From Leptodontidium sp. MPI-SDFR-AT-0119 (lineage: Eukaryota > Ascomycota > Leotiomycetes > Helotiales > Leptodontidiaceae), in assembly GCA_020726505.1 (NCBI GenBank), contig JAHLEZ010000016.1, positions 868,001-932,000 on the forward strand: DNA of 64,000 nt, in the 5' to 3' direction. This document shows positions 22,022-33,879 of this stretch, in pieces (the stretch's first letter is position 1; each line of letters begins with the position of its first letter). The notes beneath the pieces were generated by a model that saw only the letters and a program-made list of their open reading frames with translations, ran no database searches and was not told the origin of the DNA. The position numbers were made by a program, and so were the translations under genes.

Positions 22022-25000
22022 TCAAGCCAATTCGTCTACTTCTTGTCTACCCTCTGGTATAATATCAAACTCCTTCATTATAGTCTCTGAAATAGTTCTA
22101 TGACCACTCTGTTTCTTAACACACCAAGCAGCTTGCTTAACGCTAAGCCCTTTCCGGTAAGCGTCTATAAAGCGTGAAGCTCTATTACAATACCTTCGTA
22201 GCGTATTAAGAGGACAAGAATCAAGAGCTTTAAAGCAAGCTTCTCTAGCCTATAAGATATTAGTTAGTAAATTAAAATAAAATAGAGTTATAAACGTACC
22301 TCTAGAAAAGTCTCTTTCCAAACCTGTCGATATAGGTTCTTACAATAAGCCCAATACATCTCAATTAGGTTTAGCTCGCAGTGAAATTTCGGTAGAAATA
22401 AACACTTATAGCCTCTAGCCAATAATATCTCTTCTAACGCTGATTTCTGTTCGAAGAAGTCTTTGTGATTAGCTAGAATTCTCGCTAAACAGCAAGTAGT
22501 AGGCTTTTTTAGAGGCCAAGAAAGAATCGGGTTACAATTCTTTTTAGCTTCACCAGAGTACTTAGCTTTAGGGCATTTTTTACCTATTTAAGTTAACTAC
22601 TATACTATTAATATTATATTTAAAAGAGTTACTTACCAATTAGTAAACAACCTCTTTCAGCAAGAATTACTTTAAGTCCCTTCGGGACTTCTTCAATTAT
22701 AGTTTTCTTGACTCTCTTCTTATTAGGGTGGCCTTCAATTGCCACCTTAATAGTCTTTTCAACCTTATAATTCAGGTCTTAAGGTGTACTAACCAATCCA
22801 CGAGCTTGTTTAGCCTCGCTAATATCAGGAGGAAATAAAGTACTCTAAAGAATTAAGTTAATAAACTCTTAATTAGGAAAGTATAACTAACCTTTTAAGG
22901 TAAAGGAGCTCCTCCTTCTCCAAGATTCATAGCAAAAGCGTTTAAAGCTCCGTCTCCTTTACTAGCGTAAGCACTTGATTAGTCGAATATAAAGACAGCT
23001 ATCTATTATAAGAGTTAGTTAAGTCTTTTTAAGTTAAATCTTTTTAGAGTTATTAAACTTACCTTATTCGGGTGCTTTTCTTCGAATATATCAATCGCTC
23101 GCTCGACCTGATTAAGTAACTGTCTTGTATCCCAATAAGGAGTCTTTTGCGGCCCACCGGGATAAATAATCTCCCGAGCGTCTTTTTGACCAATTATAAG
23201 CCTTCCTTTAAGGCTTATAAAGTCACTTACGTGAATAAGACCCCCTTTACTTTTTAAAGGCATCTTTTGTTGATTTTCGTCTAGCCAGATTCGATTAGAG
23301 TACTCTTTAGCGTGAAAGCAACTCTCGTCGTGGTAGTATAAGACGTGCTCCTTCTCTCTAAAGGGTAGGTCAGGTGTAATAGGTTGTAATACCCTATTAG
23401 CGTCTTCTTCGTAATTCGTAGTAAGAGATTAGTAATAAGCTATTTAAGGTAGGAATTCCTATTTAAATTAGTTAATAAATATATTTTTAAAAGAGATATA
23501 TAACTAACCTTTTAACGATATTCGATTACGTCAGCTCTCTCGTGGCCGTCGACGTAAACTCCTTTCTTTTCTTCAGTAGCGTAAAATCCGAGTCGATTTA
23601 ACCACTTATAAGTCGCTGTTTTACCTAGAGGTTTCCACTCTCTAGGTTTTTTACCAGGTTTTTTGCGTGTACCGGTAATTAAGCCAAGAAGTGGCTTTTT
23701 AGCCTTTTTGGCGCTAGCAAGTAAGCGAGGCATAATTTCCGTATTAATAGCGTATCAGAACTTCTTCGGGGTAACAGTAGCGAGCTTTTGAGCTAATAGC
23801 CAAGCTCGGCAAGCTTGAAAGACGTCTTCGTTGTCTAAATAAGACCGATTTGAGCGTTTACCTCCCCTAGTCTCTAAAGGGAGAGACCCAAAGGCTCTAT
23901 AATAGAGGAAAAGAGCTCTGATTTTACGGGCAAGGGTTTTTCCGTCGCCGGTAGGGTGGTTGCTCTCGGCAACAAGAAGAGAGGCTTCAATTCGACCTCT
24001 ACGAGGAGTCTTTTTTAAGAGGTTTTAGATATATTGTTAAATAAGCGAGTATTCGAAGCGTAAGCGAGGTAGAATAATAAGGTTCTTGTTGTTGATTTGT
24101 TGCTTAATTGAGTCTAGTACCTCTCTATAAGTCCTTGGCGTTAAAGAAGCTTCTAAAGAGGTATTAATAGCGTCGCCAATCAGAGAGTCTAATAAGAGCT
24201 CGTTTCGTCCGCTATTAATAAACTCTATATCGTTCAAATCGTCTAACTCAATAGAGTTATCTTCAGCCTCAAATTCAGCCTCTATTAGAGCGTCGAATTC
24301 AGAATCTTCGTCGTCGCTAGAATCGATATCTTCGAATATATCTTCTTCTTCTTCTAAAGGTAAGCGAGGTTTTAGCGTAAAGAAAGAAGTAAGAGGTTAT
24401 TGCTTATTTTGCGTAATATTCGAAGGCTTTTGTAAAGGCTTTTGAAGAGAGGTTTGTCGAATTAACTCTCTTTGAGAGTTTCTAGCTCTTCTACGAGTAG
24501 AACGAGATTTGTTTGTAAGAGGCGTCAATTTGCTCTTATACGGGCCTTTAGAAGCTACTTTATAAGTTAGTTAATTATATATTAAAAGGGATTTAATACG
24601 TACTAAGAGTTGGCGTATTAATTACTTTTTCAGAAGGTATACTCAAATTACCCTCTAAATCAATAACTGACTAAATAAAGAACTTAGAGCGTTTAAACTC
24701 TTCAGGTAATTCATTCTCAGCATCTGATTCGTCAATATCCTCCCTGTCTAGCCTATCCGGGCCTAGCTCATTAAGATCTTAATCTAAATACTCGTTGTTA
24801 CAAGTAATATCATCTTCTTCTTCACTCTCACTCTCTTCTTCATTCTCTAATTCGTTTATTACCCGAGCTCGCATATCGTTCTCACTCTCTAATTCGTCGA
24901 TTTGACTACTATTAAAAGCAGTAGGCGTAGAAGTAATAAGCTTTACAGGCCGTAAGGGTAAGGGAAGTGTTATAGAAACTGAAGATTCCGGTGTTTTTTA

Positions 25001-25207
25001 ACGAGGCCGCTTTGTGATTGGCCTAATAGGCGAATTAGGGGGTGATTTTGCTAGCGTAGCGCTTCGATTTCGCTTAGAAGGAGCTATATTAGCTCTTGCA
25101 AAAGTGTGGTTATTGTAGTGTGTAAAGGAATAAGAAATATAAAGTAAGTTTGACGTTAAAGTAAAAGATATTTTAACTCGCTTAATTATTAAGCAAGAAC
25201 TTTTCAT
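22022..25207 (-). pseudogene. DDE transposase of the Tc1/mariner-like element, lightly mutated
   Basis: Multi-exon transposase. Clear exons, 5' to 3': up to 23509, 23458-23063, 23002-22892, 22844-22637, 22583-22300 and 22249-22022, separated by about 50-nt introns with GT-AG ends. The N-terminal half is acidic and Ser-rich (EEEEDIFEDIDSSDDEDSEF near 24350-24295). The catalytic core shows YYHDESCFHAKEY (first Asp, about 23330), MPLKSKGGLIHVSDF, VFIFD-SSAYASKGDGALNA (second Asp, about 22980) and FLPKFHCELNLIEMYWAY (third acidic residue Glu, about 22390). The CELN-IE-W signature is typical of the IS630/Tc1/mariner group. About eight premature stops remain, for example Gln-to-TAA just before the donor at 23508 and one TGA at a likely Trp. 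Start codon uncertain; 25207 is the first ATG of the open region. Confidence 0.75.
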
Positions 25208-25313
25208 AATTAGTTAATATTAAAAAGTCAACATTTTAAAAAGTTTTCTAACTTAAAATACGTGCACAGTTAAGCAGAGTAAAATACACTTATTAGATTT
25301 TTTTTATAGGTCC

Positions 25314-25418
25314 TAATTAAAAAGTTATTCTTTATTTAAGTTAAGTCTTGGCAAAGGGGTTCAAAAGTTTTCAAATTCCGCTAAGACTTGACTTAAATAA
25401 AGAATAACTTTTTAATTA
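25314..25418. repeat. Long hairpin, 37-bp arms
   Basis: Arms 25314-25350 and 25382-25418 are inverted copies (TAATTAAAAAGTTATTCTTT onward) with mismatches at only one or two positions and a 31-base loop. It lies inside the Tc1/mariner-like element near its right end, upstream of the transposase. Possibly a nested MITE or a structural subterminal repeat. Confidence 0.8.
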
Positions 25419-25544
25419 CATAGTAAAATAAAAAAAGCTAAGAGGCTATATACAGTTATTTAATAAGGCTCATCTTTTAAATTAAACAGAATTTGATTTT
25501 ATTAGCGTCTGAATTTTTGTCGTGTTTGAAGCGGTCCGACTGTA

Positions 25545-26356
25545 CTTTTTATGCGGGAAATCGTCGGCTCGCTGAAATGTTGTATTTGTTTCGACTTGTA
25601 TAGTGGTACCGGGGGTATAGTTTATCTTACCGCTTGCATAATAGGAAACACTAGTAGAATTATAAGAATTAATAACTTCCGGATTAAATTTATTAAGGCC
25701 TGGCTAAATCGACATGCCGTGTGACGCTAGCTTTAAAAAGACAGTATTCACGTATGTATGCGGCCTTATATAACTTAATAAGAGGTATATAAAAATAACT
25801 AGATTCCCTTAGAATTTATAATTAGCTAAGAAAAGAAAGTAAGGAGAGAAAGGCTTTATATATTAGGGAAAAAAGCGTTATAAGCTTAACTAATCTTAGT
25901 AACGCTTGACTAATTAAATATCGAAAATAAAGCTCTTAGCGCCTTTAGTCGTTATATTACTTCCTTTTTTAGAAAAAGCTTGTTCTCGAGCGTTAGTTTA
26001 TTTTCTTATTACTATCGAAGTAATCGTAGTCGTTAATACTATTTCCTTAAGCTTTAATTTATTTAAATAGCTTTATAAGAAGTCTTACTTACTTAATGTA
26101 TACTTAAAGGTTAAAACCTCGTATTAATCTAAATTAACGTCTTAATTAAGTTAAGTAATATAATTTTTTAAAAAGAGGTCTTACTTTTCTTTTAATATAT
26201 AAGTACTTTTTTTAAATTCTTATTCGTCGTTACTTATAATAAATGTATACATAAGCTAGTTTCTAGGTATTTATAATCTTTTAGTAAAGAATATTAACGA
26301 CTTATTTACTAAATTAATTAATAAAAATAAAAATATTATTAAATTTATATTTATTT
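25545..26356. other. AT-rich region, possible unrecognised gag debris
   Basis: No recognisable domain. A plus-strand frame with RIP-like stops around 25900-26100 may be decayed coding sequence but gives no motif. Confidence 0.35.
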
Positions 26357-26745
26357 ATAACGGTCCTAGTTCTGACTAATACATGGCGTATAAGCTTATT
26401 AGTTAGTATTAATTAAGAAGTAAAATTATAAGAAGTTCGATTTTTAATTAAAATAAAGACGTTATAAGTAATAATTAAGTTATTATATAAATTATTATAT
26501 AAAGCTTTATTACTTAAGAAACAATTTTATTTATATAAAACTTCGATTTTAAATACGTATTATAGTAAATATTTTATAAAACTAATTACGAGCTTGCGAG
26601 CTTATTTAAAAAAGCTAATATATTACGTAATTTTTAGTTCCCGTAATTACTTTATTATCTTAGCCTTTTTATATAATATAACTGCCGAGCCTCAGGGCTA
26701 AGACATACGTGATTCCTTAAATTATAATATATTCCTTCGAACGAT
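26357..26745 (+). repeat. LTR-like direct repeat, left copy
   Basis: About 390 bp repeated in the same orientation at 31718-32117. Shared landmarks include TAAT-C-GGCGTATAAGCT, TTTATATAAAACTTCGATTT, ACGAGCTT-CGAG, GCTAATATATTACGTAA and a TAAGA-ATACGT-ATTCC stretch at the end. The copies have diverged mainly by C/T and G/A changes. They may be LTRs enclosing the Copia remnant at 27530-28990. Confidence 0.55.
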
Positions 26746-27529
26746 TTTCGTAAATTATATAATTAAAGATCAGTTTAAGAGAAACGCCGTACGTAATAAA
26801 TTAATAAACCCAGGTATAAAAGTAACGCGCCAACGAATATATTCTTAAGTTATATTACTGAGTCGAAGATTATAAGACTTAAATGAACAGGTCCTTAAAT
26901 TTTTAAAAGCTCTTCTTAGAGCGATTAAAACGGGCGACATTTTTACGACGGCTAAAAAAAAACTAATAATAATAAAGATAAGAACGTAACTGTTAAATTA
27001 TTGTATTTTACATGCCTCACTCGTTTAAAGGTAGAGTAAGAGTAAGTTTATATATATAAGGGAGAGCTTCGAGAACTTTCTATGTGTTTACAAATCAATA
27101 CTTCTAGAGCATTCGGCATTTACGTGATTCTTAGATCACATGAAATCTAATAGTAACCGAATTTATATAATATAAGAAGTATAAAGAAAACGCGATAAAT
27201 TCTTAGTTAAAGGATATTATTTATTTATAAGACTTTTAAAATAAGATAGTTACTCGCGTTTAAAAGAGTTTATTAGTATATTTTATAATAATATTCTAAC
27301 GCAAGTAAACAGTAAAGATATTATTATAGTATATACGGTAATAACAGTAGTTATAGTAAGTATCGAAGTAAGAACTAACTTTATTATTACTTTTAACTTA
27401 TAACCTTTATATTAAAAAAAGCTTTTAAAAGCTTTAAAAAACCACGCTTAAAGTATATAATTCAAGGCAAATATAAAAAAAAGAGATCTTTAACTTAAAA
27501 GCTCGAAACTACTAAAAAGTATTTTTTTT
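26746..27529. other. AT-rich internal region of the putative LTR element
   Basis: No motif can be read. It should correspond to gag/protease/integrase or leader sequence but is too mutated, and too short (0.8 kb) for a full set. Confidence 0.35.
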
Positions 27530-28990
27530 AAAAAAAAAATGTAATTATATTACTGATTCTTCTGAAATAAGTTCTTACGTATAAATTTAACTTAATAGAA
27601 TTAATAATACGCTATCGGTCTTGTATCGTAATACGAGGAGATATATAAGATAATTCGACGATCTTCTTAATATATGCCGCAACTCTCGCTACTTGCTTAT
27701 TCAAGGTAATAATAGCGCTAGCAGTGTAATTTAACTTAAAAATCAAGTAATTCGATATTATTAACGCTCTTATAAACGCTAAGAAGGATGAGAGAAGCGC
27801 TTTAATATAGTGCTACTTCTTAAACAGTGAAAAAAAAACTAAATATAATAATAAAAATTAACCGAGTATTATACGGCTTAAGAGACTCTCTACTCTAATA
27901 TTATAATATAAAGACTTTGCCGCAATAATTAATAAACTCTAACTTACTTTACTTACGAAAGAGCTTTATATTTACACGAATAAAAAGAGAATAGTTTTTA
28001 TAATGTTTTTTATTACCGACATTTAAGTTTTATATTATATTTCAAACGTTAAAGAAAGATAATAAATTATTAATAAGTTACACTTAGCTTACGAGCTTAC
28101 GATAATAAGAGATATAGAATAGTTCTTAATAATACGAGTAATTAAGGATCGAATTAAGAAGATAATATCTCTTTTATACGACACGTATATTAAGTAAGTC
28201 GTATAAAAGGTTAATCTAATAAACGGGAAATACCTGAGCACGTTACTATTATATTATTATCTTATTAAGAGCCCCGGAACTGCTACTTTAAATTAGATTA
28301 AAAAGTATTAAAATAAAGTTAAGTTGGTTCTATATATAACTATTATATTAAAGCTAAAAATCGATTTTATAACGTCTTAGCTAATATACTTCTTAACAAA
28401 CTTAAGCGCTCGATACTTAAAAGTAGTAAATTAAATTATCAAACAATTATTTACTTCACGCTTCTTAATTATTAATTTTACTACGAAAATTAAAAGACTT
28501 ATTTAATTATTACCTTAGACGCTTTATTTATTAACGATATAATTATACGGCGTTCTTTTTCAAGCTTTATCATTATACTATTCGAGGGTGCGATTATTTA
28601 AAAAGCCTTAAAGTAAGATATAATTACTACTTTTAATAACAGAAGTAGAATTACTTGACGTAGAGCAAATAGTAAAAGAAGTTATAGCGTTTTAGCGCTT
28701 TCAAAGAGTTAATACTTATTATAATAGTTTTGTAGAATATATTCTATAATAATCAACAGACGATTCGCTTAATAATTAAAGAGAATTAACGTATTTTAAT
28801 TAAGTTAAGGCACGTTAATATATAGAATATATAACTATAATAAAAGTATAAGAAAAAGAGTTTTCAAGTAATTATCTCTTAATAAATAATATACTAGCTA
28901 ATAATTTAATAAAAAACTTACTTTAATAAAAGTTTAAGATATTCGTAGCGCTTTTAAATCTTTAAGACGCCCGAGCTACTATCGAAGAGC
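27530..28990 (+). pseudogene. Ty1/Copia pol remnant (RT and RNase H), copy 3
   Basis: Heavily RIP-mutated Copia RT/RNase H. Readable blocks are YRSCIVIRGDI (about 27610), LIYAATLATCLFKVIIALAV (about 27675), FDIINALINAKKDERSA (about 27750), MFFITDI-VLYY for the catalytic region (about 28000-28040; first Asp altered to Thr), FLIIRVIKDR (about 28120), and an RNase H with ITEVELLDVE (about 28640) ending in ILANNLIKNLL near 28920. It belongs to the lineage seen at 1-2570 and 12110-14060 but is the most degraded of the three. Confidence 0.8.
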
Positions 28991-29104
28991 TCGCTTAAGC
29001 TATATACTAAAGTATAATTACACTTATCTACATTTATATATTATATTCAGATTATAGTTGTAATAGTAAAGAAATTATAAGACAGAAAGCAGAAGTTATT
29101 CACA

Positions 29105-29300
29105 TTTAAAAGAAACGTTCTTAAGCTACTACTTCGAGATTATAAAGCTAATTTAACACGTACGTAAGAAAGACAATAATATTAAAAGCTATGTTCTTAA
29201 GCTATTACTTTTAAGCTATAAAGCTGCTTTAATACACTTATAAGTACGATAATACATTAAAGTAACGTTCTTAAGCTGCGATTTATAGGTTATAAAGCTA
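29105..29300 (+). repeat. Three tandem units of about 75 bp
   Basis: The phrase TTCTTAAGCT followed by a TATAAAGCT echo recurs from about 29116, 29192 and 29266, a spacing of 76 and 74 bp (about 25 codons). The units differ mostly by C/T and G/A changes. They might encode a repeated peptide module, but no motif can be identified. Confidence 0.6.
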
Positions 29301-30100
29301 TTTCTACTTATAAAAGAGAAAATAGAAAATCTACTAACCGCCGAGTAACTCTAGCTAATACGCTAACTTTTGTAAAAGTAAAAGCGCAAGCGGTGGAGCG
29401 CGCTACGACGGCGGCGACTAAAAGTCTACTACTAATACTAGCAGTAATACTAGTACTAGCAGAGCCGAAGGCTAAAGCCTTAGCGTTAAAATAAAGCAAA
29501 AGAAAAGTATAACAAACTCTTTATAAAAAGTAAAAGCGGTTATATTTATATTAGACATCGTCTTAAATTAATAAAAGTAAAACTTATAAGCGAGAGAACT
29601 AGCGATTAGTTCCTTTCTTTTTCCTCTTTTCTTCCCTATCTTCTTTTTCTAACGTAGTCTTAATAATAGCTCAGTAGGCAGTAAAGCGTTATAATTAAAA
29701 AATCAGTAAAAATTATAATTATACTTCTTAACTGCTTAAAAGATAAATCTATTAAGAAATAAATATATACGCGAGAACTCTTTAAGGGAGCCTTAGCTAT
29801 TAAGTAGCCGGCGAAGAAAGCAGCGGCCCGAGCGAGTGCGGAAACACAATTAGACTTATTCTTTTTATCATAATAAAAACACTCACTATACTAATAACGC
29901 TTCGTCGCAGTATAATTCGCCCGGCTCGCTCCGTATATTACTGCGTAAGTAATAAGAGCAAGGTATAATACAAGTAGCCCTAGCTACAGCGAGACGCCGA
30001 AGGGTTAATAGTTATAATTATAATAGTAGTAATAATATAAAAAGCGGCGGGCAGCTTATAAGTATATATATTAATTAATATCTAACTCTCGATCTGAAAC
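29301..30100. other. Unassigned region with a GC-richer patch
   Basis: A patch at 29330-29480 is visibly richer in GC (GCGGTGGAGCGCGCTACGAC) and rich in ACTAGTA-type trinucleotide runs. Its 63-codon open frame on the minus strand is low-complexity Ala/Ser/Val and not convincing as a gene. Confidence 0.4.
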
Positions 30101-31717
30101 TTTGGTGGTTTTAATATAATATTATAACTCTTAAAATTAACGATTAAAAAAAGAGTTTAAAACTTATACGCTTTCATATTACACGAGTAATAGTAGTATT
30201 AGCGGCGAAGGCGGCGCGGCCGGTACGAGACTTCTTAGTTATAATTACTAATATTACGTAAAAGTTGCGTAAGTAAAGAACGTTCGAGGGGACTTACTTA
30301 AGTATATATATTTTTACTTTTAGCGCCGATACTTGATTTTAGAATAATAAGCATCGCTTTTCTACTCTTATTATCTTTTAAGTTAATTGTTTATATTGTT
30401 TACTTTCGCTTATATTCTTATTATCGTTTAAGTAAAAGGGGTATATCGTGCATTAAGACTTATTATGAGCGCTAGAACTAACTAAATCCTGCTTATATAA
30501 CTAAATCTTTAGAGCTCCTTATTTATTACTTAGCGAACTACCTCTTTACTTTATAATTCAAGATTTTTAACTTACCTAAAGCTCCTCCTTACGGTGCTCG
30601 ACATTTAATTAGTTGAGCTTACTTATTCTTTTTCAGAAACTTTAATTTAATTTTTATTAAGTCGTCGAAGGTTTCTTAAATTTTACTTATTATTTTTATT
30701 AATAATTATTAAATATTATTTAATAATAACCGCTTTTTTATAAGTAATCTTTCTTTTAGTTAATTCGAATTCTTATTTTTGTTTATAATAAAATCTTTTT
30801 TTAAAGTAGTCTTAAGTAAGGTATTTACTTTTATTATAAGTATAATATAATTTTTTCTTTTACTACTTTTTACTTCTTTATTTATCCTAAAATTTTTTTT
30901 AATTGCGTTTAGTTTTATTAAATTATAATAATTCCGCGTATTATTAATATTCTATTAATAATTTTTTAATTACTTTTTATAATATTAAAAGTATTAAAGC
31001 TTTTTAAACTAAAATAAAACGAAATAACTTTTTTATTTATATTAGTATTTTTTAAATCCGATTATTGAGTTCGATCGCGGTTTTTATTAATCTATTTAAA
31101 GTAATTATTTTTAATATTTTGAAAAGTTCGTTCTTATTATAACTCTTAAAGCTTTTATAATATTAAGCTTTTAAACCTCCGTCGGTTTATTTTAAACGTA
31201 TAACGTAACGCTAGAATTTAATAATAAGCTTATAAATAGTTTATTATTAATATATTCCGAGTAAGTATTTCTTAGCTTACTCAGTCTTATTAAAGTCTTT
31301 AAAAACTCTTTTAATAATAATAATAAACTTTATAATAATTCTAAAAATAATAATACTTTTCTTAATTATTATTATAAAAACTTTATGACATATTTTTTAT
31401 TTATAAAGTCGGTTAAAGCAGGCTTAACTTAATAAGTTATTATATCTCGAAAGAAAGAGGGGATTTATAATACTTTTAATAATTCACTTTTAAATTTATT
31501 TAAGTTAAAAATATAATATATATTATATTATAAAATAAATTATTAAAGCTTATTACGTTACTTATAATAAGTATTAAGCATCTGGACCTTAAGTACCTCC
31601 GGTTTACAAATAACGTCTAAAGAAGAAGTCTCTTTAACTCTTATATTACTTCTTTCTCTTATTATAAATCCGGATATAATTATAATAATAATACTTTAAG
31701 TAAAATACTTAAAGTAT
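30101..31717. other. Extremely AT-rich DNA, no gene seen
   Basis: Long A/T tracts with few GC-containing words. Stops are dense in all frames. Probably transposon sequence mutated beyond recognition. Confidence 0.5.
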
Positions 31718-32117
31718 AACGTTCTTAATTCTGAATAATACGCGGCGTATAAGCTCGTTAATTAATATTAATTAATATTAATTAAAAAATAAAGTTATAA
31801 GAAGTTCAGTTCTTAATTAAAATTAAAACGTTATAAATAATAATTAAATTATTATATAAAATTTAAGTATAAAGTTTTATTACTTAGGAAATTATTTTAT
31901 TTATATAAAACTTCGATTTTAAATATAAGTTATATTAAATATCTTATAAAATTAACTACGAGCTTACGAGTATACGAGCTTATTTAACAAGCTAATATAT
32001 TACGTAACTTTTAATTCTTATAATTCCGTTTTTATCTTAGCTTTTCTATATACTAAAGCTACTGAGCTTTAAAGCTAAGATATACGTAATCCCTTGGATT
32101 ATAATAAATTTCTTATA
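31718..32117 (+). repeat. LTR-like direct repeat, right copy
   Basis: Partner of 26357-26745. It starts with TAACGTTCTTAATTCTGAAT against TAACGGTCCTAGTTCTGACT in the left copy. It carries an extra TTAATATTAA repeat near 31770. Confidence 0.55.
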
Positions 32118-32700
32118 TAACTACTCAAGCTTATCTTTTCATAATATAACTTCTTACGCGGTTCTTTAACTTATAATTAATAAGTTATATACTATTAAGT
32201 AATACTTATAATTTACGTAAAACAGCGATACTTTTATAGTTTTTCAATCCGCGCTATTATATATAAATTAAATAAAAAAAGGTAATTCAACTTAATTATC
32301 TTATAATTTATATAATCTTTAGTAAGTCTTAGAACACCTCGACTTAACTTTTCGTAAAAATTTAGAGCTCTATTATTATCCTTAATACTATTATTATTAA
32401 GAATTAACTTATTTACTTTTAAGTTCTAAGTCTTATAAGAGATTATTACTTTTTTATTACTCTTAAGCTTACTAAGAGTTCAAGAGAGTTAATTTATATT
32501 AGTATTAATAAAGTAGTTAAAGAAAGTATTCTCGGTATAACTTCCGTTTCTTTCACATCTTCGATAGTAGTATTTAATATAGCCGTTCGTTCGTCTGTGA
32601 TATTCTTTATAATATTATTTACATCTAACTTTATAAGATTATATTAAGTATACAGCTTGACTAGGCGGTAGCTCGTATAAATCTTCGGCTTCCGTGTTTT
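32118..32700. other. AT-rich spacer
   Basis: No coding sense or clear element end. Confidence 0.4.
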
Positions 32701-32706
32701 AGAGCC

Positions 32707-32800
32707 TCGGAAGCTTTAGCTTCCGGTAAGAGGTTATTTAAAGCTAAAACAGTGGATATCGGAAGCTCTAGTTTCCGGTAAGAGACTATTTTAGCCTGTA
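32707..32800. repeat. 52-bp direct repeat with internal palindrome
   Basis: Two units start TCGGAAGCT at 32707 and 32759. Each contains the palindrome GGAAGCTTTAGCTTCC (GGAAGCTCTAGTTTCC in the second unit) followed by GGTAAGAG. Together with the 54-bp repeat at 32862 they could form an LTR with internal repeats. Confidence 0.6.
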
Positions 32801-32861
32801 GCTCGCAAGCAAATAATTAATTAAGCTATATAAGCGAATATACACGTGATTAGCTAGAGTA

Positions 32862-32915
32862 GTTATATAGGCCTAGAAATTCCCCGTATAATAGAATCAT
32901 CATTCACACTAACTT
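32862..32915 (+). repeat. 54-bp dispersed repeat, copy 1
   Basis: AGTAGTTATATAG-CCTAGAAAT followed by AATAGAATCATCATTCACAC recurs at 52660-52715. Both copies follow short tandem repeats and lie near a Gypsy sequence. It ends ATTCACA, compatible with an LTR 3' end. Confidence 0.65.
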
Positions 32916-33251
32916 TACTTCTTTTTAAACTTTACGTTTAAAGCGACGTCGTTTTATTTTATTATAATAATAAGCTTTTTAGAATAAGAGTAGTTTAGTT
33001 AATCGGCTTTTCTTCTTTTAAAAAGTAAAACTCCGTTTTATTAAAGCGAATATTACGTATTATAATATTACAGCGTAGCTAAAGTATTTAGATCTTATAT
33101 AAGTTAGAAGTAATATAATTAATTAAGTATTTAATATATACTTTAAAAATTCATTTTAAAACTTCTCTTATCTTTCTCGGCTTTTCTATTATTCTTTATT
33201 AAGTAAGCACGCGCCTCATACGCGTACTCTTTACTTTAGTCCGGTCTTAAG
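32916..33251. other. AT-rich spacer before the Gypsy LTR
   Basis: No gene. Mixed AT-rich sequence between the 54-bp repeat and the LTR start. Confidence 0.4.
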
Positions 33252-33522
33252 TGTTACGACTCGTAATTACTTATAACGGACCTACGGACTCGCTAAGTAA
33301 ATAGAGGGCAACTGGCTAGCGACTGTGTTAAGCTTAATTAAGAAGACTAAGTGGCGACTATACTAGCCTTAATTGAGGCGTTACTTTTTATATTTATACT
33401 CGAGCTTTTTCTTATAAAAAGCTTTCTTTTTTTTGTCATTTCTTCTTGACTTTAAACGTAACTTTAAGTTTAATATAAAGTTAAATTTAACTCGCTGTAT
33501 TAACTTATTACTAACTATAATA
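33252..33522 (+). repeat. Gypsy LTR, copy 1 (5' LTR)
   Basis: Begins TGTTACGACTCGTAA. It aligns over its length with 57784-58085 (TATTACGACTTATAA): shared GACTCG, GCTAAG-TTAAT, AACTAAGTGGCGA, TATATTTATACTCGAGC, and GTAACTTTAAG/GTAACCTTAGG. TG at the start is retained here but mutated to TA in the other copy. Gag-like sequence follows on the plus strand. Confidence 0.7.
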
Positions 33523-33879
33523 TAAGAAAAGATTAATAGTCCTTTTATTATAAAGCGTTATATTTTACTAGATTTTACCGCCTTATTAACTTGCCTTTAT
33601 AATAAGTTAATAATAAGTCTTAATACCTTAGTTTATTCGATAAATAAGTGCCCCTTCATTTAAGTAGTAAATTGTTTTTTAAAAAAAGCTAAAGACTCGC
33701 TTATAATTAACTTACTTTATTACAACTTAACGAGTATTTTTATTTCGAATTATATATTTAATTAATAAACTAATTATTACTTATAATAAATATATTATTA
33801 CCTTATATTATTATTATTATTAACTTTTCCCTTCGTTAGCGAAGTTTTAGAGAAAGAAGCGCCCTTATACGATTAAGCT

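Larger units (their letters stand above)
21409..25542 (-). mobile_element. Tc1/mariner-like element with 26-bp TIRs
   Basis: A 4134-bp element. Its ends, CAGTCGGACCGCTTCAAACA onward at 21409 and its reverse complement ending at 25542, are identical for 26 bp. TA flanks both ends (21407-21408 and 25543-25544). One intron-rich transposase gene lies on the minus strand (22022-25207). AT-rich non-coding arms lie at 21435-22020 and 25208-25515. It carries only scattered RIP-type stops, so it is younger or less exposed than most of the window. Confidence 0.85.
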
